A stretch of 13,971 bases of DNA from Croceibacterium_A sp964439725 (GTDB lineage: Bacteria > Pseudomonadota > Alphaproteobacteria > Sphingomonadales > Sphingomonadaceae), in contig CAYTPY010000053.1 in the NCBI GenBank assembly GCA_964439725.1, positions 1 to 13,971 on the forward strand, written 5' to 3'. Below the pieces are notes generated by a model. The model made no database searches, had not been told where the DNA came from, and saw only the letters and a program-made list of their open reading frames with translations. This document shows positions 6,230-12,653 of this stretch, piece by piece; position 1 is the stretch's first letter, and every line of letters begins with the position of its first letter. A program made the translations under genes and the position numbers.

Positions 6230-8053
6230 TTATTCGACGGTTACCGACTTCGCCAGGTTGCGGGGCTGGTCCACGTCGGTCCCCTTCACGCAAGCGGTGT
6301 GATAGGCCAGCAGCTGCACCGGGATCGCATAGACCAGCGGCGCGATCAGCGGGTGGACCCGCGGCATCTCGATCGTTGCCAGGCAGCCCTCGCCGGCTTC
6401 CTCCAGGCCCTGCCGGTCCGATATCAACACCACTTTGCCGCCGCGCGCCCGCACTTCCTGCATGTTGGACACGGTCTTCTCGAACAGCGGGCCGGAAGGC
6501 GCCAGGACGATCACCGGCACCGCTTCGTCGATCAGCGCGATCGGCCCGTGCTTCATTTCGCCCGAGGCATAGCCTTCGGCATGGATATAGCTGATCTCCT
6601 TCAGCTTCAGCGCGCCTTCGAGCGCCAGCGGGAAGTCCGGCCCGCGCCCCAGGTAGAGCACGTCGCGCGCCGGCGCGATCAGGTGCGCCATCGCGGCGAT
6701 CTCGTCGTCGTGATCGAGCGCCGCGTTGAGGCAGGCCGGGGCTTCGAGCAGGTGGCGGACGATCTCGGCCTCTTCCTCGCGGTTCATCCGGCCTTTCTTG
6801 ACCGCGAAGTGCGCCGCCAGCGCCGCAAGCACGGCGAGCTGGCAAGTGAACGCCTTGGTCGAAGCGACGCCGATCTCAGGGCCGGCATGGGTCGGCAGCA
6901 GCAAGTCGGCTTCGCGCGCCATCGAGCTGGTCGGCACGTTGACCACGACCGCGATCGTCTGTCCTTCGGCCTTGCAGTGGCGCAGCGCCGCCAGAGTGTC
7001 GGCGGTCTCCCCGCTCTGCGAGATGAACAGCGACAGCCCGCCCGGCTGCAGCACCGGTTCGCGGTAACGGAACTCGCTGGCGTAATCGATGTCCACCGGA
7101 ACGCGGGCGAACTGCTCGAACCAGTACTTGGCGACCATGCCGGCATAGTAGCTCGTGCCGCAGGCCACGATGGTGACGCGCTCCACGGCCGAGATGTCGA
7201 AGTCGATCTGCGGCAGCGCCACCTGCATCTCGACCGGCCGCAGGTACGAACGCAGAGTCTGCGCCACCACCGTCGGCTGCTCGAAGATCTCCTTCTGCAT
7301 GAAGTGGCGGTAGTTGCCCTTCTCGATCGCGACCGCGGAAGCACCCGACGTGGTGATCTCGCGCTCGGCCGGATTGTCGTCCTTGTCGAAGATCTCCGCG
7401 CCCTCACGCGTCACGACCACCCAGTCGCCTTCTTCGAGGTAGGCGATCTTCTGCGTCAGCGGCGCCAGCGCCAGCGCGTCGGAGCCCAGGTAAGTCTCGC
7501 CGTCGCCGAACCCGACCACCAGCGGCGAACCGAGCCGGGCGCCGATCAGCATGTCGGGATGGGCGCGAAACGCGATCGCCAGCGCGAACGCGCCGCGCAG
7601 TTGCGGGAGCACGGCCTTGACCGCCTCCTGCGGCGTCGCCCCCGCTTCGATTTGCTCCGACACCAGGTGCGCGACGATTTCCGAGTCCGTTTCGCTTTCG
7701 AACTGGCGCCCGCGCGCAATCAGCGCCTCGCGCAGCGGCTTGAAGTTCTCGATGATGCCGTTGTGGACCAGCGCCACTTCACCGGTCGCGTGGGGGTGGG
7801 CATTGTGCGCGGTCGGGGCGCCGTGGGTGGCCCACCGGGTGTGCGCGATGCCCACTTCCCCTGCCGCCGGGTTGCGCCCAAGTTCGCGCTCCAGGTTGGC
7901 GAGCTTGCCCTCGGCGCGGCGCCGGACGAGCTCGCCGCCATGCAGCGTGCAGATGCCGGCGCTGTCATAGCCGCGGTATTCCATGCGGCGCAGCCCCTCG
8001 ACCAAGCGATCCGCCACGGCCTGGTTGCCGACGATGCCGATGATTCCGCACAT
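6230..8053 (-). CDS. glmS: Glutamine--fructose-6-phosphate aminotransferase (isomerizing) GlmS
   Basis: GlmS makes glucosamine-6-phosphate from fructose-6-phosphate and glutamine, the first committed step to UDP-GlcNAc for peptidoglycan and lipid A. The 607-residue length is normal. It starts MCGIIGIVGN, so Cys2 is the processed N-terminal nucleophile. The glutaminase domain shows R73-W74 in HTRWATHG, N98-G99 and D123. Two SIS sugar-isomerase domains follow (with ISQSGETADT), and the C-terminus ends LAKSVTVE with the conserved Lys602. The ribosome site AGGAA lies 11 bases before the ATG, within the 18-bp gap after the PIN toxin gene. The gene probably depends on transcription from glmU and/or the vapB promoter, as the short gap holds no obvious promoter of its own. 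No glmS ribozyme is present; that element is known from Gram-positive bacteria. Confidence 0.98.
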   Translation of the reverse strand: MCGIIGIVGNQAVADRLVEGLRRMEYRGYDSAGICTLHGGELVRRRAEGKLANLERELGRNPAAGEVGIAHTRWATHGAPTAHNAHPHATGEVALVHNGIIENFKPLREALIARGRQFESETDSEIVAHLVSEQIEAGATPQEAVKAVLPQLRGAFALAIAFRAHPDMLIGARLGSPLVVGFGDGETYLGSDALALAPLTQKIAYLEEGDWVVVTREGAEIFDKDDNPAEREITTSGASAVAIEKGNYRHFMQKEIFEQPTVVAQTLRSYLRPVEMQVALPQIDFDISAVERVTIVACGTSYYAGMVAKYWFEQFARVPVDIDYASEFRYREPVLQPGGLSLFISQSGETADTLAALRHCKAEGQTIAVVVNVPTSSMAREADLLLPTHAGPEIGVASTKAFTCQLAVLAALAAHFAVKKGRMNREEEAEIVRHLLEAPACLNAALDHDDEIAAMAHLIAPARDVLYLGRGPDFPLALEGALKLKEISYIHAEGYASGEMKHGPIALIDEAVPVIVLAPSGPLFEKTVSNMQEVRARGGKVVLISDRQGLEEAGEGCLATIEMPRVHPLIAPLVYAIPVQLLAYHTACVKGTDVDQPRNLAKSVTVE

Positions 8054-8071
8054 GGTTGACGCTGTTCCTGC

Positions 8072-8440
8072 TTAGACGAGATAGGGGATACGGATGCCCG
8101 GAGTGGCGGCCGGGAAGTCCTTGATGTTTCGGGTGACGAGAATGCCGCCGTGCTCCTGCGCCGTCGCGAAGATCAGCGCGGCTCCAAGGTCGATGCGCGG
8201 CTTCTCATATCGCACGGTCGCCGCGCGCCGCGCGATGTCGGCGGAGACTTCCCGAATGGCGAAATTGGCCAGGAAGCTCTCGGTCTCCTCCCGGGCCCCG
8301 GCAGGCGCCTCCCCCAGGATCTCCAGCCAGCTGATCCGCGACAGCCACGGCCGCTTGGCCCGGCGCAGTTCAGCCATCGCCTTGGGATGCCCGGAGAGCG
8401 CGTCGACCACCACTCCGCTGTCGAAGTAAAAGTCGCTCAC
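8072..8440 (-). CDS. vapC: PIN-domain ribonuclease toxin, VapC family
   Basis: The 122-residue product has the size and motifs of VapC toxins, Mg2+-dependent RNases that typically cut initiator tRNA or rRNA. Motifs seen are FYFDSGVVVDAL with Asp7, ISWLEILGE with Glu40, RIDLGAALIFATA with Asp84, and the terminal TRNIKDFP with Asp108. These are the expected acidic metal ligands, so the nuclease looks intact. It begins with GTG at 8440, and the GTGA overlaps the antitoxin stop by 4 bp, so the toxin is translationally coupled to and made after its antitoxin. It lies 18 bp upstream of glmS. The RNA target cannot be told from sequence. Confidence 0.9.
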   Translation of the reverse strand: MSDFYFDSGVVVDALSGHPKAMAELRRAKRPWLSRISWLEILGEAPAGAREETESFLANFAIREVSADIARRAATVRYEKPRIDLGAALIFATAQEHGGILVTRNIKDFPAATPGIRIPYLV

Positions 8441-8697
8441 GCTTCCGCCTCATCATCGGTCTGGGGATGAAGCGTCGACCAACGCGCTCGGACGGTCTGC
8501 TCGAACTCGTCGCCGTCGCGACCAGCGCCGTGCATCGTCCACAAGCCAAAGCCGCGTTCGAGCCAATCGGTATTGGCAGCCCTGAACGCCGCCACCGCAT
8601 CGCGCAGCAAAGAGGCACGCGAGCGCCCGCTTTCGGCCGCGAGCGCGTCGAGCCAGCGGATGTCGTCATCGGGAAGATCGGCAAGAATACGAGACAT
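8437..8697 (-). CDS. vapB: Ribbon-helix-helix antitoxin of the PIN toxin (VapB-like)
   Basis: The 86-residue protein starts MSRILADLPDDDIRWLDALA, then ESGRSRASLLRDAV, the pattern of a CopG/Arc-type ribbon-helix-helix DNA-binding domain (about residues 1-45). The C-terminal half, with FGLWTMHG and EFEQTVRARW, is the segment expected to wrap around the toxin and block its active site. A perfect 16-bp palindrome ends only 2 bp upstream of its ATG, which fits autorepression by the antitoxin or the antitoxin-toxin complex. There is no Shine-Dalgarno sequence, and the predicted transcript start is within a few bases of the ATG, so translation may be leaderless. VapB is used here loosely for the antitoxin partner of a PIN toxin. 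Confidence 0.87.
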   Translation of the reverse strand: MSRILADLPDDDIRWLDALAAESGRSRASLLRDAVAAFRAANTDWLERGFGLWTMHGAGRDGDEFEQTVRARWSTLHPQTDDEAEA

Positions 8698-8699
8698 TA

Positions 8700-8715
8700 T
8701 GATATCGCGATATCA
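8700..8715. promoter_or_regulatory. Perfect 16-bp palindrome, predicted VapB/VapBC operator
   Basis: TGATATC-GC-GATATCA is a perfect palindrome 2 bp upstream of the antitoxin ATG. A further GATATCA half-site sits at 8722-8728 in the same short gap. Ribbon-helix-helix antitoxins bind such symmetric repeats to repress their own operon. The palindrome covers the predicted -10 element. Confidence 0.75.
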
Positions 8716-8734
8716 GATTAAGATATCATGTCAA
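8707..8734 (-). promoter_or_regulatory. Predicted vapBC promoter overlapping the glmU stop codon
   Basis: On the minus strand a perfect -35 hexamer TTGACA (8734-8729) contains the glmU stop codon TGA (8733-8731). A 16-bp spacer leads to TATCGC (8712-8707), a weak -10 that lies inside the operator palindrome. Transcription would start near 8700, almost at the antitoxin ATG (8697). The -35 match is exact; the -10 match is poor, so this is moderately supported. Confidence 0.5.
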
Positions 8735-10110
8735 TCCTGCCTGGTCTCGTTCTTCTTCCTCTTCATCGCGTCGTGGAAGCGATCGGCCCAGCCCGGCTTC
8801 ACCATCTGCTCGGCCCGCACCATGCGAAGTTCCCCTTCGGCGACGTCACGGCTGACCGCGCTACCCGCCGCGACGATCGCGTCGGCGCCGATCCGGACCG
8901 GCGCAATCAGGGCGCTGTTGGATCCGATGAAGGCGCGTGCGCCGATCTCGGTCTGATGTTTGAAATAGCCGTCGTAGTTGCAGGTGATCGTGCCCGCGCC
9001 GATGTTCGCGCCGGCCCCAACCGTCGCGTTGCCCAGATAGGTCAAATGGTTGGCCTTGGCCCCCGGCCCCAGCACCGTCTGCTTCATCTCGACGAAGTTG
9101 CCGATCTTCGCCCCTTCTTCCAGAACCGAGCCTGGGCGCAGCCGCGCAAACGGGCCCACCGACGTTCCGCGCTCCAGGCGCGCCCCTTCCAGGTGAGAGA
9201 AGGCGTGGATCGTGACGTGGTCCGCCACTTCCACGCCGGGCCCGAAGACGACGTTCGGCTCCACGGTCACGTCGCGGCCGATCCGGGTATCCCAGCTGAA
9301 GAACACCGTTTCCGGTGCCAGCAGCGTCGCGCCGTCGGCCATCGCCTGCGCGCGGCGGATCTGCTGCCACCGGTTTTCCGCCGCCGCGAGCTCGCCGCGC
9401 GAATTGATCCCGACCACCTCGTCTGGATCTTCCGTCGTCACCACCGCGCACATCCGTCCTTCGGAAATGGCGATATTGACCACATCGGGCAGGTAGTACT
9501 CGCCTTGCGCGTTGTCGTTGCCGACTTTGCCCAGGAGCTCGAACAGGACCTCGGCCCGGGCTGCGAGCAGTCCGGAGTTGCACATGCGGCAGGTGCGCTG
9601 GGTCTCGTCCGCATCCTTGTGCTCGACCATCCAGGTGACCCGGTCGCCATCGGCGATGACGCGGCCATACTGCAGCGGCTCCTCCGGTTCGAAGGCCAGG
9701 ACGACCGCGGCGGGCGCGTCCGCCTCCCGAAGCCGGCCGATCATCGTGCGCATCGTCGCCGCGCTGACGAAAGGCACGTCGCCGTAAAGCACCAGCACGT
9801 CCCCGTCGAAGCCTCCAAGGGCTGCCTCCGCCTGCTGCACCGCGTGGCCGGTGCCGAGCTGCGGCTCCTGCACCGCGAACTGCGCGCGGCCCGCCAGCGC
9901 CTTTTCGAGCTGGTCGCGCCCCTCGCCCACCACTACGACGGTCCGCTCCGGCGCCAACTCGTCCAGCGATCCCAGCAAGTGCTCGATCATCGGCCGCCCG
10001 GCGATCGTATGCAGCACCTTGTGGACCTCGCTCTTCATGCGCGTGCCCTTGCCTGCGGCAAGAACGATGGCAGCGATGGGGCGGCTGGCTTGATCAGAGG
10101 CTTCCGTCAT
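8731..10110 (-). CDS. glmU: Bifunctional GlmU (GlcN-1-P acetyltransferase / GlcNAc-1-P uridyltransferase)
   Basis: GlmU carries out the last two steps to UDP-GlcNAc: acetylation of glucosamine-1-phosphate and transfer of UMP from UTP. The 459-residue product has an N-terminal pyrophosphorylase domain with LAAGKGTRM at 17-25, Lys31 in HKVLH and Asp111 in YGDVPF. A left-handed beta-helix acyltransferase domain follows, with hexapeptide repeats, ARLRPGS, and NHLTYLGN containing catalytic His355, then ITCNYDG. ATG at 10110 gives the expected short leader before the nucleotide-binding loop; in-frame starts at 10146 and 10176 would add 12-22 unconserved residues and run into the gph control hairpin. 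It diverges from gph with 77 bp between starts, and is followed after 33 bp by the toxin-antitoxin pair and then glmS. Confidence 0.97.
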   Translation of the reverse strand: MTEASDQASRPIAAIVLAAGKGTRMKSEVHKVLHTIAGRPMIEHLLGSLDELAPERTVVVVGEGRDQLEKALAGRAQFAVQEPQLGTGHAVQQAEAALGGFDGDVLVLYGDVPFVSAATMRTMIGRLREADAPAAVVLAFEPEEPLQYGRVIADGDRVTWMVEHKDADETQRTCRMCNSGLLAARAEVLFELLGKVGNDNAQGEYYLPDVVNIAISEGRMCAVVTTEDPDEVVGINSRGELAAAENRWQQIRRAQAMADGATLLAPETVFFSWDTRIGRDVTVEPNVVFGPGVEVADHVTIHAFSHLEGARLERGTSVGPFARLRPGSVLEEGAKIGNFVEMKQTVLGPGAKANHLTYLGNATVGAGANIGAGTITCNYDGYFKHQTEIGARAFIGSNSALIAPVRIGADAIVAAGSAVSRDVAEGELRMVRAEQMVKPGWADRFHDAMKRKKNETRQD

Positions 10111-10164
10111 GGCCGCGCCATGCCACCATTCCCACGGCGTTTCCATACGGTTGCCGTTTGCTGC

Positions 10165-10192
10165 GCCATCGGCCAAGGCATGGGCCGATGGC
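10165..10192 (+). promoter_or_regulatory. Perfect hairpin enclosing the gph start codon
   Basis: GCCATCGGCC (10165-10174) pairs perfectly with GGCCGATGGC (10183-10192) around an 8-nt loop, aaggcatg. The right arm contains the gph ATG (10188-10190), and the only Shine-Dalgarno-like bases, AAGG (10175-10178), are in the loop 9 nt before it. In RNA the start codon would be buried in a 10-bp GC-rich stem. As DNA, the symmetric site could instead be an operator in the glmU-gph divergent region. Confidence 0.5.
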
Positions 10193-10859
10193 TGACTTCC
10201 CCTTCCCGCTCGTCGGGTTCGATCTCGACGGCACGCTGGTCGATTCCAACCTCGACCTCACCCCCGCGATCAACCACGCGCTCACCACGCTCGGCCGCCC
10301 CGGCATCAGTCCGGCGGAGACTCGCTATCTGGTCGGCGGAGGCTCGCGCCGCATGTTCGAACGCGCGATGGAAGTGACCGGTGGACCGCTGCCCGAAGCC
10401 GACTTCGAAGCCGCCTATGGCGAGCTTCTGCTCCACTACGAAGCGCACATCGCCGACCACACCGTGCCCTATCCGGGCTGTCTCGAAGCGCTCGACGCGC
10501 TTGCCGCGCGCGGCTGCCGCCTCGCCGTCGTGACCAACAAGCTCGAAGTCCTGGCCCGCAAGTTGCTCGACGAGCTCGGCATGACATCGCGGTTTGATGT
10601 CATACTCGGCGGCGACACTCTCGGCCCCGGCCGCGCCAAGCCCGCGCCCGACATGATCGACACCGCCATCCTAATGATGGGCGGCGGCCGCTTCGCGATG
10701 GTCGGCGATTCCAGCTTCGACGTCAACGCAGCCAAGAACGCGAACGTGCCTTCGGTCTTGCTGAGCTTCGGCTACAACGACCGCCCCGCCGAAGAACTCG
10801 GCGCCGACGCGGTGATCAACCACTACGACGAGCTGCTCGAAACGCTGGAACGTCTCTGA
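10188..10859 (+). CDS. gph: Phosphoglycolate phosphatase (HAD superfamily)
   Basis: Gph removes the phosphate from 2-phosphoglycolate, produced by DNA repair of 3'-phosphoglycolate ends or by oxygenation side reactions. The 223-residue product has all HAD motifs: FDLDGTLVDS with nucleophile Asp12 and acid/base Asp14, VVTNK with Thr116, Lys151 in AKPAPD, and GDSSFD with Asp174 and Asp178. The helical cap domain lies at about residues 20-90, as in the Gph/PGMB-like group. HAD phosphatases overlap in substrate, so the exact substrate is less certain than the fold. The ATG at 10188 is chosen because the protein then starts MADFPFPLVGFDLDGT; a TTG at 10158 would add ten unlikely residues. It converges on the DUF2794 gene with a 21-bp gap. 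Confidence 0.88.
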   Translation: MADFPFPLVGFDLDGTLVDSNLDLTPAINHALTTLGRPGISPAETRYLVGGGSRRMFERAMEVTGGPLPEADFEAAYGELLLHYEAHIADHTVPYPGCLEALDALAARGCRLAVVTNKLEVLARKLLDELGMTSRFDVILGGDTLGPGRAKPAPDMIDTAILMMGGGRFAMVGDSSFDVNAAKNANVPSVLLSFGYNDRPAEELGADAVINHYDELLETLERL

Positions 10860-10861
10860 GC

Positions 10862-10887
10862 CGGCTAACGCCGAGGCGGCCTAGCCG
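10862..10887. terminator. Nested dyad between convergent gph and DUF2794 genes
   Basis: CGGCTA (10862-10867) pairs with TAGCCG (10882-10887), and inside them CGCC (10869-10872) pairs with GGCG (10875-10878). The right arm includes the DUF2794 stop codon. Its position in a 21-bp convergent gap suggests a shared transcript end; there is no T-run, and the internal loop is uneven. Confidence 0.35.
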
Positions 10888-11240
10888 CTGACCACTTTCA
10901 GCAACTTGCGCTCGATCGGGGCGAGCACGCCGGCGAGGTCGTGGCCGCGCTTCAGCACTTGGCCGTGCTCTCCGAACAGCGCCCAGATACCCTGGCGCTG
11001 GCGCAGCGCCGGGCGTTTCTCCAGGCGCATCTGCGGGTGCTCGGCGGTGCGGCGGAAGGCGGCAAAGCTGGCGAAATCGCGGGTGAAGCTCATCGCGTAG
11101 TCGCGCCATTGACCGGCAGCCACCATCCGGCCGTAAAGATCGAGGATCCGCATCAGTTCGCCGCGTTCGAAGCTGACTTGCAGCGGCGCGGAGGCGACCG
11201 GAAAAGGGACGATGTTTCCGTCGAAAGGAGCCGCCCGCAT
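10881..11240 (-). CDS. DUF2794 family protein, function unknown
   Basis: The 119-residue product matches, from memory, the alphaproteobacterial DUF2794 family: VSFERGELMRILDLYGRMVAAGQWRDYAMSF, then FAAFRRTAEHPQMRLEKRP, then LKRGHDLAGVLAPIERKLL. No signal peptide, membrane segment or catalytic motif is visible, so it is probably a small soluble cytosolic protein. The ATG overlaps the cysE stop codon by one base (TGATG), so it is coupled to cysE translation, which hints at co-expression rather than a known shared function. Confidence 0.8.
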   Translation of the reverse strand: MRAAPFDGNIVPFPVASAPLQVSFERGELMRILDLYGRMVAAGQWRDYAMSFTRDFASFAAFRRTAEHPQMRLEKRPALRQRQGIWALFGEHGQVLKRGHDLAGVLAPIERKLLKVVSG

Positions 11241-11974
11241 CAGCGCTTGGCGCTCCGCTTGGGCGCCGGCCGGGCGTCGCCTCCGACCGGCATGCCGGCC
11301 GAGCCCGCCTGCTTCAGAGCTTCGAGCTCGGCCCGCAGCGCGCCCAGCTCCCGCTCCAGTGCCTCGATCCGGTCGCCGCCGCCGCTGCCGCCGTTGTGTT
11401 CGCCGGCCTCGTCGCAGGGCGTGCCGTAAGGGATGAACTCGCGCAGCCAGGTCTCCGCCGGCACGAGCGTGGAGCGTGCCTTCAGGCCGATCATCGTCGC
11501 GCCCTCGGGCACGTCATCGGTGACGACCGCGTTGGCCCCGACCCGGGCGCGCTTGCCCACGGTGATCGGGCCGATGATCTGCGCGCCGGAGCCGATGATC
11601 ACGTCGTCCTCCAGCGTCGGGTGGCGCTTGCCGCCCTGGCCGTTGGTTGGGTTGGTGCCGCCGAGCGTGACGCACTGGTAGATCGTGACGTTGTCGCCGA
11701 TTTCCGCGGTCTCGCCGATCACCGTGAAGCCGTGGTCGATGAACAAGTTGCGGCCGATCTTGGCGCCGGGATGGATGTCGATGGCCGTCAGCCAGCGGCT
11801 CACGTGGTTGACCAACCGGGCGAGGAAATAGAGCTCGCCGCCGAACAGCCAGTGCGCGACGCGATGGAACGCCAGCGCCCAGACGCCGGGGTAGAGGAGG
11901 ATTTCCGCTCGCGATCGCGGCGCTGGGTCGCGGGCACGGACAGAGTCCAGATAGGCGATGAGCCGATCGAACAT
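11240..11974 (-). CDS. cysE: Serine O-acetyltransferase (EpsC/CysE type)
   Basis: CysE makes O-acetylserine from serine and acetyl-CoA, the carbon skeleton for cysteine. The 244-residue product has a short helical N-terminus, typical of the EpsC branch rather than the longer E. coli form. A left-handed beta-helix follows, with catalytic Asp66 (in AIDIHPG) and His81 (in IDHGFTVIGETA), then QCVTLGGT and a GKRHP loop. The conserved core ends near residue 180. After that come a Gly-rich linker (194-200), a charged heptad-like helix (201-221) and a basic tail ending KRSAKR. ATG at 11974 is preferred, with GGGAG 11 bases upstream; an in-frame TTG at 11992 would add six residues. It follows hdaA with a 52-bp gap and overlaps the DUF2794 start by one base. 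Confidence 0.93.
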   Translation of the reverse strand: MFDRLIAYLDSVRARDPAPRSRAEILLYPGVWALAFHRVAHWLFGGELYFLARLVNHVSRWLTAIDIHPGAKIGRNLFIDHGFTVIGETAEIGDNVTIYQCVTLGGTNPTNGQGGKRHPTLEDDVIIGSGAQIIGPITVGKRARVGANAVVTDDVPEGATMIGLKARSTLVPAETWLREFIPYGTPCDEAGEHNGGSGGGDRIEALERELGALRAELEALKQAGSAGMPVGGDARPAPKRSAKR

Positions 11975-12026
11975 GCCGAGAGAATCTCCCAAAACCGGCC
12001 TTAAAGCAAGGCGCCTGCGCCGCCCC

Positions 12027-12635
12027 TCAAATCAGGCGCGGCTCTTCCGGACCATGAACGGCCTCCAGGGCCGCTCGCCAGATAGATTGGGTGGCCGGCG
12101 CCTTGCGTTCAAGGCTGAGCCGATCGATGGCCGCCACCAGCCTCTCCAGATCGGCCCACGACCGCCCGGCGCGCGGCACCAGATAGGCGGCCGCTTCGGT
12201 GCCGAGATGCAGGCCGCGCTCCGCAGCCAGCGAATGCAGCAGCTCCTCGGCCATCGTATCGTCGGGCGCGCCGATCTCGAGCTGCAACGCCGCGCCGAGC
12301 CGCGAGCGCAAATCGGGCAGCGCGATGTCCCATGGCGGCTCCCCTGCGACGATCAGCAGCGGAATGCCGCGTTCCTGAGCACTGTTCCAGCGGTGAAACA
12401 GCGCTGTTTCGTCCCAATCAAGCGCTTCATCGACAACTTCGCCGCCGCCATTTTCGGCGAACCAGCGCGCCAGCATCGACTTGCCCGAGCGCCGCGGCCC
12501 GGTCAGGACCGCGGTGCGGAAAGGCCAGGTCTGCGGCCGGCGCAGCGCCTCGGCGACATGCGCATTGGCCGCGCCGATCACGATGCGCGGCGGCCCGGTG
12601 GATCCCGAAGCCAGCGGAAGCGCGATCTGCGACAT
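12027..12635 (-). CDS. hdaA: DnaA-related regulator of replication initiation HdaA
   Basis: Hda/HdaA proteins bind the DNA polymerase sliding clamp and stimulate ATP hydrolysis by DnaA, preventing repeated initiation. The 202-residue product begins MSQIALPL, where QIALPL fits the beta-clamp binding motif. Walker A is GPRRSGKS (46-53), and an acidic stretch VVDEALDWDE (67-76) occupies the Walker B region. LIVAGEPP is the sensor 1 region, and PDLRSRLG (107-114) is box VII with the arginine finger Arg112. The C-terminal helical part (about 123-200) is the lid. There is no DNA-binding domain IV, which separates it from DnaA. By eye, the sensor 2 column (SWADLERL) lacks the Arg of E. coli Hda, but the alignment there is unsure. 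It lies 18 bp after the DUF2066 gene, an arrangement familiar from alphaproteobacteria. Confidence 0.88.
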   Translation of the reverse strand: MSQIALPLASGSTGPPRIVIGAANAHVAEALRRPQTWPFRTAVLTGPRRSGKSMLARWFAENGGGEVVDEALDWDETALFHRWNSAQERGIPLLIVAGEPPWDIALPDLRSRLGAALQLEIGAPDDTMAEELLHSLAAERGLHLGTEAAAYLVPRAGRSWADLERLVAAIDRLSLERKAPATQSIWRAALEAVHGPEEPRLI

Positions 12636-12653
12636 GCGTTTCTTTTCAGCGCC

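Noticed and set aside
4035..6302. Very long open frame on the plus strand opposite the second GGDEF-EAL gene
   Set aside because: It is rich in Arg, His, Gln and Pro with no domain pattern, and lies antisense to a gene with complete catalytic motifs. It is a by-product of high GC at third codon positions.
6299..8059. Long open frame on the plus strand opposite glmS
   Set aside because: Same character: low-complexity Arg/Gln/His composition, fully antisense to an unmistakable GlmS.
10111..10176. Longer GlmU starting from TTG at 10176 or ATG at 10146
   Set aside because: The added residues (including METPWEWWHG) are not part of the family, and the transcript would have to begin inside the gph hairpin. 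ATG at 10110 fits GlmU length.
8728..10377. Long open frame on the plus strand opposite glmU and running into gph
   Set aside because: It is antisense to GlmU, overlaps the gph start in another frame, and has no recognisable motif.
12004..12026. GGCGC-ag-GCGCC palindrome between hdaA and cysE as a terminator
   Set aside because: A 2-nt loop is too tight and there is no T-run. The spacing suggests that hdaA and cysE may be co-transcribed.
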